Shown piece by piece: positions 21,026 through 29,246 of a DNA stretch of 64,000 nucleotides. Each line of letters begins with the position of its first letter. The stretch's first letter is position 1. The notes beneath the pieces are model-generated. The model was not told where the DNA came from. It made no database searches and saw nothing but the letters and a program-made list of their open reading frames with translations. The stretch spans positions 1 to 64,000 of the forward strand of contig NZ_JAINVH010000022.1 of assembly GCF_020400825.1 (NCBI RefSeq). Direction: 5' to 3'. Source of the DNA: Streptomyces sp. HPF1205. Its GTDB lineage: Bacteria > Actinomycetota > Actinomycetes > Streptomycetales > Streptomycetaceae. The position numbers and the translations under genes were made by a program.

Positions 21026-21581
21026 GCCCTTCGACTCCACTCTGTTATGGATATCACAATGCGTGACGCACACATTTCCGGAATTGCAAATGCCGCCAAG
21101 ATGCCGGTTGCTCACCGATAAGGTGTTACATATCCACTGACGGACAGCCGCAACCCCGCCGGAGTGGTTAATTCCGTATGTCAATGCCAGCAATCGGAAT
21201 TAGAGATTCCACTTGTCCTACAGGAGCGGTTGGTTGCCCCGTTTTCGCCGGTCCACCTGATACGATCACTGCCGGTCCGGCTTTCGCTGGTCCTCCGGAA
21301 ACCATTATGCCATGCCATGGATCAGCGCCCGGACCGCGACCGCGGTGGCCATCCCGCACTCCGGGCGATCTTCTTACTTTCGTGCCGCACATGATCGCAG
21401 TCGTCCGAGCCGGCGCCTGAAGCGCTTTCCCCGCGCGAGGAGATCCTCGCCACGCGGGGCGGGTTTACGGTGGATCACTGACCGGAAAAGGCGGTGCACA
21501 ATTGCCGGACGGACCGCGCCCGCCGGATCGCCCGGGGAACGCGCCTGTCGGACTCAGGGCTTGATCGTGTTGCCCGGCCCT
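21026..21581. other. Intergenic region with LAL promoter and a repetitive small reading frame
   Basis: This stretch is clearly richer in A and T near 21030-21190, as expected for a promoter region of the LAL gene. From 21178 a plus-strand frame of 80 codons contains the repeated peptide FAGPPDTIT / FAGPPETIM. It has no convincing ribosome-binding site, so I do not call it a gene. Nothing else is recognisable. Confidence 0.4.
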
Positions 21582-21900
21582 GGAGTTGTCGGACCCGGTG
21601 AGGAGTATCCGGGCGAGCCGGCGCGGGGAGATGTGGCTGCGGTCGGTGCGGTGCGTGACCCAGCGGACGATGCGCCACCAGAGGAAGGTGTGGAGAGTGT
21701 GCAAGGCGTGTTTTGGCGTTTTGGCGACCGCGCGTTCCGCTCGCCGAACTCGGTCGTGATCCCGGCCTTGCGGAAAGCCCTCACCAGTGTCGGCACGCCC
21801 TTGTCCTTCGCCCGCGTCCGAACGCGGTCCATCCTAGGCCGCGTTGTCGATGCGGTCGAAGCACGCCTCGATGTCCGCGTCCGGCCGCAGCCACGGCGAG
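21582..21900 (-). pseudogene. Degraded group II intron reverse transcriptase/maturase
   Basis: Reading the minus strand, DADIEACFDRIDNAA is the first RT motif (the DIxxxFDxIDH block). A stop follows, and after a one-base shift comes MDRVRTRAKDKGV and LVRAFRKAGI, the next conserved RT stretch of bacterial group II intron proteins. The catalytic core is then missing, and after a further frame change HTFLWWRIVRWVTHRTD matches the thumb/maturase X domain. A complete protein is about 400-600 residues, so this is a relic with a frameshift and a large internal deletion. The surrounding intron RNA could not be identified. Confidence 0.7.
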
Positions 21901-22182
21901 ACGTCCACCGCCGGGGCCAGACAACGCACGTGATCACACCAAGGCCGCGCCGTTGCCTCAAAGGACAACACAGAGGTGACGGGTCGCCCGCCCGGCCCGG
22001 AGAGCGGCTCGTCCCCTGGCCGTCACGCGATGGAACCGGTGGAGATCGCCGCCCTGCCCGTGCGTGACGGCCGACGGGACACGAGCACGGCAGGGACGTC
22101 CGGCCTTTCCAGGCCGCGTCGGCCGGCGGTTCGGGCAGATGTGCGTGCGGCGTCGCCTCTCACGAACGGGCGGTTCCGGTGT

Positions 22183-22638
22183 TCAACTGGACTCTGCACG
22201 GAGCCCCGCTTGGAGCCCTGCGAGCAAACCGGTGGACTGACCCACCTCGATGAGGTAACCATCAGGATCGCGAAGATAACAACGCAACTCGGATCCTCGG
22301 TCGACGGGCTCGGTGAGGAAGTCGGCTCCTTTCGCGACAGCGTGCGAGTGGAAAGCGGCCATGTCAGCCACTCGAACATTGAGAAAGCTGGAAACGCGGT
22401 CGCCACGCGGCGGGGCCTCCAGCGTCACCCCCGGCTTGTCGGGGGTGGGCCCGCCTCCCGGATTCATGATGACCCAGCTGTTGGCGATCTTGATCACCGC
22501 CGGGTTCTCCTCCCTCACGACCTCGCCACCGAAGACGTCGGCGTAGAAGCGCCGGGACACAACGATGTCGCGCACCGTCAGAAAATGTGTGATGAGGAGG
22601 CCGTGATGCGGTGCGGGCAGCTTCCCGTGATGTGTCAT
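22183..22638 (-). CDS. Glyoxalase/bleomycin-resistance (VOC) fold protein
   Basis: A 151-residue single-domain VOC protein. Two betaalphabetabetabeta repeats can be traced, from LITHFLTVRDIVVSRRFYAD to LRCYLRDPDGYLIEVGQST. The Glu of the last strand (YLIEVG) is a typical metal ligand. The reaction is not predictable; relatives include dioxygenases, isomerases and antibiotic-binding proteins. The promoter TGTCACA-N16-GGTC lies about 110 bases upstream. Confidence 0.85.
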   Translation of the reverse strand: MTHHGKLPAPHHGLLITHFLTVRDIVVSRRFYADVFGGEVVREENPAVIKIANSWVIMNPGGGPTPDKPGVTLEAPPRGDRVSSFLNVRVADMAAFHSHAVAKGADFLTEPVDRGSELRCYLRDPDGYLIEVGQSTGLLAGLQAGLRAESS

Positions 22639-22746
22639 CCTGCGTCATATCCCTTCGCGAGTCGGAGCTGTCGTAGGCCGGGTCGTGTACTTCCTGATCC
22701 ACTGCGCTCACGTGGATGCGGTGCTCACACCCGGACACAGCTGATT

Positions 22747-22773
22747 GACCGAACAGGTAGCCGATCTGTGACA
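22747..22773 (-). promoter_or_regulatory. ECF-type promoter, copy 1 (VOC gene)
   Basis: On the minus strand TGTCACA (22773-22767) and GGTC (22750-22747) are 16 bases apart. This is one of ten such elements in the region and it points at the VOC gene. Confidence 0.7.
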
Positions 22774-23137
22774 CCGGCGGTAGCCCAAGGCGCCTGTCCG
22801 GGCACCGGTCCCGCTGCGGTGTCGGCCTTCCTCCACGGCGTGGCCGGGATCTTCCTCATGCACGTGGCCGAAGCGCACGGGCACGGCGTCCGGTGCATGA
22901 GCGGCCGATGGCCTGCCCCGGTGTGACTCGTCCGCAGGACGAGGGCCGCACCGCCTGCCGTCCGGACCGGTCACTGCGCACCAGGGCTTCGGAATTTCCT
23001 CCTCTCACGCAGCGTATCGGGTGGGCCGGTGAGCCGGAGCAGTCGACCGGTGGGACGGCAAGTGATGAAGACGGTCCCCGGGGACCAGAAGCCGCACGAG
23101 GCCGTCCAGGTCTCCGGTACTTGCTGGGGACGGTCCG
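22774..23137. other. No recognisable gene
   Basis: I see no supported coding sequence or structured element here. Open frames exist on both strands but show no family similarity or ribosome-binding site. Confidence 0.5.
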
Positions 23138-24115
23138 GGGCGGCTGCGTGGTCGGCGCCGCGAGTGCGACGCGCTCGAAGGTCTGGTCTCGGACGTGGAG
23201 GCCGGACGCAGCGCCGTACTCGTTCTGCGCCGGTGATGCCGGAATCGGGAAGTCCGCTCTACTGGATCACCTGGCGGCGCGCGCCGCAGGACACCGCATC
23301 GCCCGCGTGGCGGTAGCCGAGTCGGAGATGGAGTTCCCGTTCGCGGGGCTGTAGCAGCTGCGCGCCCCGTTCCTCGCGCGCGCCGGTTCCCTTCCGCCTC
23401 CGCAGAGGGAAGCGCTCTCCACGGCATTCGGGCTGAACACCGGACCGCCTCCGGACAGGTTCCTGGTCGATCCTGTCGTACTCGGGCTGCTGACCGACGC
23501 AGCCGCCGAGCGGCCGCTGATCTGTCTCGTGGACGACGCGCAGTGGTTCGACCGCGTCTCCGCGCAGACGCTTGCGTTCGTCGCGCGCCGCATGCTCGCC
23601 GAACCGCTGGCGCTCGTCTTCGCCTCTCGTGAGCAGCGGGGACGCGACGAGTTGGCCGGTCTGCCCGAGCCGGCGCCCGACGGCCTCGGTGACACCGACG
23701 CCCGCGGCTTACGGACGCGGCGGCCAGGGCAGGGCTGCCCGGCCCGCCAGGGACCTCGACGCCGCGGCACTGCTCATCGCGGAGATCGACCGGCTCCAGG
23801 AGGCGGTCGGCAGCAGCTCTGCGCCGTACGGCACGGTCACACTCACCGCCGTGCGGGGACGCGTACGCGAAGCCGTCCCGCTGATCGAGCGCGGCATGGA
23901 GGATGTCCCGAACCGCGGTGAGGGCATCGGCATGGCCATCGCCCAACGGGCCCGAGCGGTTCTTCACAACGGTCCGGGCAGGTACGGGGAGGCATTCGAC
24001 GCGGCCCCTACGGCGAGCGCGCATCCGCAGGACCTGGTCGCGACCCACCGGGGACTGGCCGAACGTCGAGCGGTGCCGCGGCGTGCGATACCGCCGCTGC
24101 GACACCGCGGCTGGA
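23138..24115 (+). pseudogene. Broken LuxR-family ATPase regulator
   Basis: Remains of a large ATP-binding LuxR regulator. RECDALEGLVSDVEAGRSAV leads, after a one-base frameshift near 23230, into Walker A (GDAGIGKSALLDHL). The frame then meets TAG at 23352-23354 where relatives have Gln in FAGLQQL. Beyond it the Walker B (LICLVDDAQWFD) is still legible. A further frame change and deletion near 23740 lead to part of the helical repeat domain (GEGIGMAIAQRARAVLHNG). The C-terminal HTH is missing. At least two frame changes, one nonsense codon and a truncation make it inactive. Confidence 0.85.
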
Positions 24116-25198
24116 TCACCGGCGCAGGTCCGGCTCAACGTACTCGAAAGTCGGTCCGGCGGTCGTGCCGTCGCCTTCCGGCATCTCCATCAGGGCCTGG
24201 GCCTGCGACTTCAACGCGTACATCGTGCCGGTCGCGGCCGCAAGCCTGTCCGGGCTGCCGTTGAACGTCTCCTCCAGCAGCTGGAGCAGCCCGCAGTAGG
24301 TGCGGTTGAACTCCTCCTGCGCGGATCGGATCGAGCTCCCCTCCGGGTGGTCCGACACCAGCGGGTTGGGGCGCATCGGACGGACGCCGGACAGGTCGAG
24401 CGTGACCGGCTCCCCCGTGGGGCCGGACTGCGGTGTGTCACCGCGCAGGTAGCGCCGGCCCAGCGTGAGTTCCCGGAACCGGTAGTAGTGCGAGACCTCG
24501 TCGCGCTCGGGGTGGAAGATGTCCCGGTCGCCGTCCCACACCTCGCCCCGCGCTGTACCCTCGCCTTGCTCGACGATCTCCTCCAGTGCCGCCAGGGCAG
24601 AGCCGAGATCGGTGACCGGAGCCAGCTGCCCGCCCGTGTGCCGGAAGGGGCCGCCGGTGACCTGGCGCGCCGGGTCTCCGCAGAAGACCGCGGCTTCGCC
24701 GAGTTCGGCGCACAGGTGGTGCAGTCCGTCCTCGATGGCGTCGTAGAACTGACCGATCGTCTCGTAATCGTCGCTTTCGGCCGATGCGCCGGGCGGGGCC
24801 GGCTGCTCGAGGCGAAGGAACATCTCCAGCGCCTCGGGCCCGAACGGTAGGAGGGACAGGCGCAGGGAGCGGTTGCCGTGGGGCAGGGTGCGGGGGTGCT
24901 GTTGCAGCAACTCGGTTGTGTCGAGACGCGGTCGGCCGCCGACCGCATTCAGGAGGTTCGCCGCCAGGGCCAGATGAATCATCTCTTCCACGAAGACGCC
25001 ACCGACTGCCTCGACGGCGTCCGGGTTCCGCTGAGGATCGAGCGAGTAGAGCGCGCAGAGATAGGGCGGCAGCGTGGCGTGTTCGAGTTCCAGCGCCCAC
25101 TGGAGGTGCTGTCGCAGGCTTTCGAGCGTCGCTATCCGTACCGTCGAGGGTGCCTCGGTGGCCTCAAGCTGTTCCTGGTGATTCACAAGTGTTCCCAC
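24116..25198 (-). CDS. Ferritin-like protein related to VioB-type iminophenyl-pyruvate dimer synthase domain
   Basis: A 360-residue protein whose N-terminal part (LQWALELEHATLPPYLCALY and VFVEEMIHLALAANLLNAVGG) matches the ferritin-like domain PF12902 found in VioB/RebD-type enzymes. The E and ExxH residues of both helices, candidate iron ligands, are visible. VioB proteins are much larger (about 1000 residues), so this is a stand-alone version. No partner tryptophan oxidase or other bisindole gene is nearby. A GTG start at 25198 is used; an in-frame GTG at 25186 is also possible. A TGTCACA-N16-GGTC promoter lies about 160 bases upstream. Confidence 0.8.
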   Translation of the reverse strand: MGTLVNHQEQLEATEAPSTVRIATLESLRQHLQWALELEHATLPPYLCALYSLDPQRNPDAVEAVGGVFVEEMIHLALAANLLNAVGGRPRLDTTELLQQHPRTLPHGNRSLRLSLLPFGPEALEMFLRLEQPAPPGASAESDDYETIGQFYDAIEDGLHHLCAELGEAAVFCGDPARQVTGGPFRHTGGQLAPVTDLGSALAALEEIVEQGEGTARGEVWDGDRDIFHPERDEVSHYYRFRELTLGRRYLRGDTPQSGPTGEPVTLDLSGVRPMRPNPLVSDHPEGSSIRSAQEEFNRTYCGLLQLLEETFNGSPDRLAAATGTMYALKSQAQALMEMPEGDGTTAGPTFEYVEPDLRR

Positions 25199-25355
25199 TT
25201 TCGGTGTTCGGACATGGCCCTATGCCCCGTCGGTGTCGGGGCGGCCGCCGTGGTGTCTGAGGTCTCGACCCGCGGCAGTGCTGCCGCGGGTCGACGAGCG
25301 CAGGGCGGGCGCGGGGAGGTACGGGGCCAGCCGGGCCCGAGCGTCTGTCAGTGAT

Positions 25356-25382
25356 GACCAGGCAGCCGTCGGATCTGTGACA
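25356..25382 (-). promoter_or_regulatory. ECF-type promoter, copy 2 (VioB-like ferritin gene)
   Basis: Minus-strand TGTCACA (25382-25376), 16 bases, GGTC (25359-25356). The spacer begins GATCCG as in the copy upstream of the cupin gene. Confidence 0.7.
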
Positions 25383-25431
25383 ACAGAAGTGAGCCTCTTC
25401 CCTCGGCGGGCTGTCCGGCGTCGGGCAATCC

Positions 25432-25551
25432 GTGTACTTCGTTGTGAAGCTGCTGCAGGAGGAGCAGGTGCGCATGTCGCCGGTCCCCCACTCCATCGTG
25501 CGTGCCGCGCCGTTCTTCGAGGCGGTCGCGGAACACCTGAGCACCGTGTGA
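25432..25551 (+). pseudogene. C-terminal fragment of an NmrA-like NAD(P)-binding protein
   Basis: Forty codons ending in TGA encode KLLQEEQVRMSPVPHSIVRA and FFEAVAEHL. This matches the KxxxEExxxxSxxPxTIVRxxxFFE block of atypical SDR/NmrA proteins (complete length about 250-290 residues). No N-terminal nucleotide-binding motif is found upstream, so this is a remnant. Confidence 0.55.
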
Positions 25552-25568
25552 CAGCCCCCGCGGCCACC

Positions 25569-25595
25569 TGTCACAGGAAGCGGAGCCGTCCTGTC
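25569..25595 (+). promoter_or_regulatory. ECF-type promoter, copy 3 (OsmC gene)
   Basis: Plus-strand TGTCACA (25569-25575), 16 bases, TGTC (25592-25595), 33 bases before the OsmC start. It is the only copy with TGTC instead of GGTC at the second element. Confidence 0.65.
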
Positions 25596-25628
25596 TCAGT
25601 GGTGAAGCGCATACCGGAGGAGAAGATC

Positions 25629-26030
25629 ATGACCTCACGCACAGTAGCCGTGAGCGAGGGCCGGGGTCTCGCTCGGTCCATCGCGGTCGGCACACACATA
25701 CTGACCGCGGACGAACCCCGGCCCATCAGCGGCGATACCGGTCCGACACCCGGTGAGCTGCTCCTGGCGGCCCTCGGGGCGTGCACGTCCATGGCGGTAC
25801 GCGCGTCCGCGGACCGGCACGACTGGCCGCTCGATCAGGTCGACGTCACCGTGCAGTTCGACGCGCACGGACGGATCACCAAGGAGGTCCGCCTCACGGG
25901 CGAGCTGGACCCCGACCACATCAAGGGCCTGGTCTCGGTGGCCGAGCGCTGCCCCGTCCACCGGTTGCTGGCTGAGCAGACCCCGATCGTGACCGTGCCC
26001 ACCGTCGTCACGCCTCGACCTGCTGAGTGA
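25629..26030 (+). CDS. OsmC-family peroxide-reductase-like protein
   Basis: A 133-residue OsmC/Ohr-fold protein. The two redox cysteines of the family are Cys52 (LGACTSMAVR) and Cys108 (ERCPVHRLL). Family members reduce organic hydroperoxides with dithiols; short general OsmC proteins often have unknown substrates. The ATG is preceded by GGAGGAGAAG. The promoter directly upstream belongs to the TGTCACA-N16 group, fitting a stress response. Confidence 0.92.
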   Translation: MTSRTVAVSEGRGLARSIAVGTHILTADEPRPISGDTGPTPGELLLAALGACTSMAVRASADRHDWPLDQVDVTVQFDAHGRITKEVRLTGELDPDHIKGLVSVAERCPVHRLLAEQTPIVTVPTVVTPRPAE

Positions 26031-26181
26031 CGACGAGGCGAGCGCGGTACTGCGTTCCCTCGCTCCTGCCTACTTCTTCGACTGCTGGGGGCGGGAGGAG
26101 GAGTTCGGTCCCGCACGCGGCCCGCTGCGCAGTGGTCACCTTCCTGTCCGCGACAAGCGATCACACCGTGTGAGTCTGTGA
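26014..26181 (+). pseudogene. Short fragment resembling an alpha/beta hydrolase
   Basis: Overlapping the end of the OsmC gene in another frame is LLSDDEASAVLRSLAPAYFF followed by DCWGREEEFGPAR, then a stop. The phrase resembles the lid region of proline-iminopeptidase-type hydrolases. No catalytic Ser or His is present. The assignment is weak; it may be chance. Confidence 0.3.
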
Positions 26182-26200
26182 ACCGACCCGTGCCGCCGGG

Positions 26201-26554
26201 TCACCCGTGTGTGAGGATCACCGTGACGGACACGGTCACGGCCACGGTGACCAGGGCCATCGCAACCAGTACGCCTCGAAGCCGGCGCGTGAAGCGCAGG
26301 CGGTGATCCTCTTCCGCCGCGCTGACCCTGTCCGCGATGTGCTCTGTCACCATGCAGGCGACGTAGATCTGTTCCTCGAGGTACCAGCGCTCGATGTCCG
26401 CCTTCTGATCGGCGGTCAGCCCGGGCTCGCGACCGGTGAAATCGCCCACGCGGCGACGTGCCGCCCGCAGATGGGCCTGTCGGTACAGGAAGCTCTCGAT
26501 GTCGGTCAGGCCCCGGGAGGCCTCCTGGTGTATGTCCACGGTGTCTCGCTCCAT
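26201..26554 (-). CDS. Small protein with C-terminal membrane anchor
   Basis: A protein of about 117 residues (139 if the ATG at 26620 is used). It begins near MERDTVDIHQEASRGLTDIE, a pattern I recognise from a Streptomyces family of small proteins of unknown function. The middle is charged and helical (LTADQKADIERWYLEEQIY), and the last 25 residues are one hydrophobic segment. I do not recognise a function. Neither start has a strong ribosome-binding site. Confidence 0.65.
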   Translation of the reverse strand: MERDTVDIHQEASRGLTDIESFLYRQAHLRAARRRVGDFTGREPGLTADQKADIERWYLEEQIYVACMVTEHIADRVSAAEEDHRLRFTRRLRGVLVAMALVTVAVTVSVTVILTHG

Positions 26555-26837
26555 CGGGATGACGGGGAACGGGTCTTCCCGGTCTTGGTGATATCGGTTC
26601 AAGGGACCGGGGAACGCCACACGGAGATCGCCGCCGTCCTCGCCTCGGTGCGGCCAACGTCCGGACGCTTGTGAGCCTGGCCCGGAAGCACCTGGCGGCC
26701 GAGCGGCGCGAGCGGGTCACCCCTGCCGAGCACCGGCGGCTGATGGAGGGTCCCTCTCAGCCGCCCGCACGGGCGATGTCACGGCGCTCGAAGACCTCCT
26801 CGTGGCGTCGCCGGCCGGCTGAGCGCGCGGCGCCGGC

Positions 26838-27578
26838 TCAGCGGGTCTGGTCGGTCGGCCTGATCAGTATCTCGTTGACGGCGACGTGCGCAGGCTGGGT
26901 GACCGCGTAGACGACGGCGGCGGCCACGTCCTCCGGCTGGAGGGTGCGCATGGCCGCGGCCATCTCCCTGGCCTTCGCCCGCATGGCCGGGTCAGTGCTG
27001 TGGGTGGTCAGCTCGGTCGACACGAAGCCGGGTTCGATGACGACGACCCGCACACCGTGCTCCGTGACCTCCTGGCGCAGCGCCTCGGAGAAGGCCGTGA
27101 CACCGAACTTGGTGGCCGCGTAGACACCGGCGCCGGCCGAGGCGGAACGCCCCGAGGTCGAGGAGACCTGCACCACCGCGCCTTTGGTGTCGAGCAGGTG
27201 GGGCAGGGCAGCGTGGACCGCGTACATGGAGCCGAGCAGATTGATCGCGACCATGTGCGTCCAGTCGGAGATGTCCGCGGTCAGGATCGCGCCGTTGAGC
27301 ATGACGCCCGCGTTGTTCACCAGGACGTCCAAGCGGCCGAAACGCGTGACGGTCGCCGCGACCGCGTCCCTTACGGACTGCGGGTCCGCGACGTTCAGTT
27401 CCAGGGCCAGAACATCGCCCCCCGGGGCTTCGTCGGCCAGCGATCTCAGCCGGTCGGTGCGGCGTGCCCCGGCTGCCACCGACGCCCCGGCCCGTGCCAG
27501 CGCCAGCGCCGTGGCCCTGCCGATGCCCGAGGACGCCCCGGTGACCAGGACGGCCTTGCCTTCCAGTGTGCTGCTCAC
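26838..27578 (-). CDS. Short-chain dehydrogenase/reductase (SDR)
   Basis: A 246-residue classical SDR. It has the cofactor motif TGASSGIG, the NNAG motif, a catalytic Ser (VSSTSGR) and YAATK as the YxxxK pair. An Arg pair soon after the first strand (ARRTDR) suggests NADP(H). The GTG start at 27578 follows AAGAGGCAGAAC, a good site. The substrate is unknown; relatives include serine/3-hydroxy-acid dehydrogenase-like enzymes. Unlike its neighbours it has no TGTCACA-type promoter. Confidence 0.9.
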   Translation of the reverse strand: MSSTLEGKAVLVTGASSGIGRATALALARAGASVAAGARRTDRLRSLADEAPGGDVLALELNVADPQSVRDAVAATVTRFGRLDVLVNNAGVMLNGAILTADISDWTHMVAINLLGSMYAVHAALPHLLDTKGAVVQVSSTSGRSASAGAGVYAATKFGVTAFSEALRQEVTEHGVRVVVIEPGFVSTELTTHSTDPAMRAKAREMAAAMRTLQPEDVAAAVVYAVTQPAHVAVNEILIRPTDQTR

Positions 27579-27707
27579 GTTCTGCCTCTTTCGCTTTGGT
27601 GCGAGGGTCATCGGATACGCGGAAGGCGCCTGCGATCAGCACACATCACTGCCCGCGCGGTACAGCGGTCTCACTGGTCTCAAGGCCAGTGCCGACCGGC
27701 GACGCCG

Positions 27708-28103
27708 TCAGGATTCGGGTGCGCCGAGGGCAGCGGGGAACCAGAGGTCGACGACGTCCGCCTCGTCCCTGCGGGCGGTGAAGGCGGCGATTCCCTTCTT
27801 GTCCGCGTGCTGCGGTGGTAGTCCCGCCACCACCGGGTGGTCGCCGCGCGCCGTACCGTCGTCGGAAGGTTGCTGGAAGAACTCGGCGTTGACGGCCAGA
27901 TAGTACGACCAGTGCTGCGGAAGCTCAGCCTCGGGGAAGATCGCGTCGACCGGGCACACCGGCTCGCACGCGTGGCAGTCAACGCATGCCACGGGGTCGA
28001 TGTAGAGGGTCCGCTCGCCTTCGTGGATGCAGTCCTCCGGGCATTCCACCAGGCATGCCTTGTCCTTGACGTCGACACATGGCTGCGCGATGACGTATGT
28101 CAT
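27708..28103 (-). CDS. fdxA: Seven-iron ferredoxin with C-terminal extension
   Basis: A 131-residue ferredoxin. Cys9, Cys17 and Cys50 fit the 3Fe-4S cluster, and Cys21, Cys40, Cys43 and Cys46 the 4Fe-4S cluster; the start MTYVIAQPCVDVKDKAC is diagnostic of FdxA. Typical FdxA is about 105-110 residues; here some 25 extra residues (after VVAGLPPQHADKKG) form a unique tail. It delivers single electrons, for example to P450s or reductases. A TGTCACA-type promoter lies about 70 bases upstream. Confidence 0.93.
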   Translation of the reverse strand: MTYVIAQPCVDVKDKACLVECPEDCIHEGERTLYIDPVACVDCHACEPVCPVDAIFPEAELPQHWSYYLAVNAEFFQQPSDDGTARGDHPVVAGLPPQHADKKGIAAFTARRDEADVVDLWFPAALGAPES

Positions 28104-28171
28104 TCTTCCTCCCTTTCCCCTTCTCGGCAGAGCTCCGCGGGCCGCCGGTGCGATGTACTGGCCGACTGTTA

Positions 28172-28198
28172 GACCGGGCGGCTCCCGATGTTGTGACG
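28172..28198 (-). promoter_or_regulatory. ECF-type promoter, copy 4 (ferredoxin gene)
   Basis: Minus-strand CGTCACA (28198-28192), 16 bases, GGTC (28175-28172). One mismatch to the TGTCACA consensus. The rest of the 28104-28489 gap shows no gene. Confidence 0.65.
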
Positions 28199-28453
28199 CG
28201 TGCCCTGGAGGGACGCGGCGGCATCGTCACCGACGCGCGCCTGCGTATCTCGGCGCCCGTCGTCGACGCGGCGAGCGGCGTCGCAGGCGCCTGCCACCCT
28301 TCACCACGGGGGGCGTGCGTCGAACAGTGTGCAATGCCCCGCGGCCGACCGGTCGCGGCCGCGCGCAAGCATGGTGTGGCCAGGACGCCGTCCTCACGCA
28401 CCCCGCCGGGCGGCGACACGCCCCGGGGCGATCACGCGAGTAAGTGCGACGGC

Positions 28454-28480
28454 GGTCACAAACTCGCCGCGTGCCCGGTC
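28454..28480 (+). promoter_or_regulatory. ECF-type promoter, copy 5 (ABM gene)
   Basis: Plus-strand GGTCACA (28454-28460), 16 bases, GGTC (28477-28480). The ATG of the following gene is only 10 bases beyond, so the transcript would be leaderless or nearly so. Confidence 0.6.
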
Positions 28481-28489
28481 ACAGTGGGC

Positions 28490-28843
28490 ATGAATCACTC
28501 GCTGGAATCGAAGACCGCTGTCGACGGACCGGTCATCGTCATCAAGACCTACACCGTGCCGACGGCCGAAGCCGACTACTTCACCGAGGCGTACCAGGAA
28601 AACGCCCGGATCATGTCGACCCAGTCCGGCTTCCTCCGCTCCCGTCTGCACCGTCCCCTGGCAGACGCCCCGGAGACGCGTTTCGTCCACGTCGCGGAGT
28701 GGACGTCGGGCACCGCGCTCGACAAAGCCATGGGAAACCCCGAGTGGCATGCCTCGCTGCAACGCCTGTTCGACGACCCGGGCCTGCACATCACCTCGGA
28801 GCCTGCCGGCTACCGAGTCGTTGTCGAACTCCGTCCTTCCTGA
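28490..28843 (+). CDS. Antibiotic-biosynthesis-monooxygenase (ABM) domain protein
   Basis: A 117-residue dimeric alpha/beta barrel-type protein of the ABM/IsdG family. The pattern VIVIKTYTVPTAEADYFTEA ... GFLRSRLHR ... FVHVAEW is characteristic. Members oxygenate polyketides or degrade heme without a conventional cofactor, but many have no known substrate. No Shine-Dalgarno sequence precedes the ATG, in agreement with the very close promoter. Confidence 0.85.
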   Translation: MNHSLESKTAVDGPVIVIKTYTVPTAEADYFTEAYQENARIMSTQSGFLRSRLHRPLADAPETRFVHVAEWTSGTALDKAMGNPEWHASLQRLFDDPGLHITSEPAGYRVVVELRPS

Positions 28844-28908
28844 CAAGAGTGGCTGCCGCCGGCAGCGTCGGGCCAGTGCGGGCCTACCCATGCTCGCAGG
28901 AACAGACC

Positions 28909-29124
28909 TTGCCCACTGAGTCCGCAGACACGGGCGCTGCCGACCGCCGCACGTTCTTCAAGCGCGCGTCGGCAGCCGCCGCGGTTCCGACGACCGGCAC
29001 GCTGCTCGGCGGCTTCCCGGGTACCGCTGCCGCAGCCGGCTCGTCCCGCCTTCCGGACTATGCGCCGGGCCCGCCCGCCTCGGTCGGGCCCGCGCTCAAC
29101 GCCGGCGGCTGCTTCGTCGGGTGA
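28909..29124 (+). pseudogene. Truncated Tat-exported metallo-hydrolase-like protein
   Basis: A TTG start after AGGAAC opens 71 codons. They encode a twin-arginine signal (DRRTFFKRASAAAA), a hydrophobic stretch, and YAPGPPASVGPALNAGG followed by FVG and a stop. The last phrase resembles the start of exported MBL-fold hydrolases (YAPxPPSxxGPALNxxGYFVG), which continue for about 250 more residues. The body is gone, so this is a 3'-truncated remnant. Confidence 0.6.
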
Positions 29125-29246
29125 TCACCTCGCCCTCGCGGCGGGCACGTCGGAGAGCGGGCTGCGGCGATCCACCCGCGCGGTCGAGCCGGTGTTGAAG
29201 GGGCGGGATGCGCGATGAGGCGCCCCGCCCCTTCGGCGGTTCCAGA

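Noticed and set aside
24784-25354. Plus-strand frames opposite the ferritin-like gene
   Set aside because: They are antisense to a well-supported coding sequence and have no recognisable domain.
26160-26172. TCACACCGTGTGA as a CRP-type palindrome
   Set aside because: It lies at the end of a gene fragment, not upstream of a gene in the right direction, and similar CACCGTGTGA strings occur at the ends of other frames by codon use.
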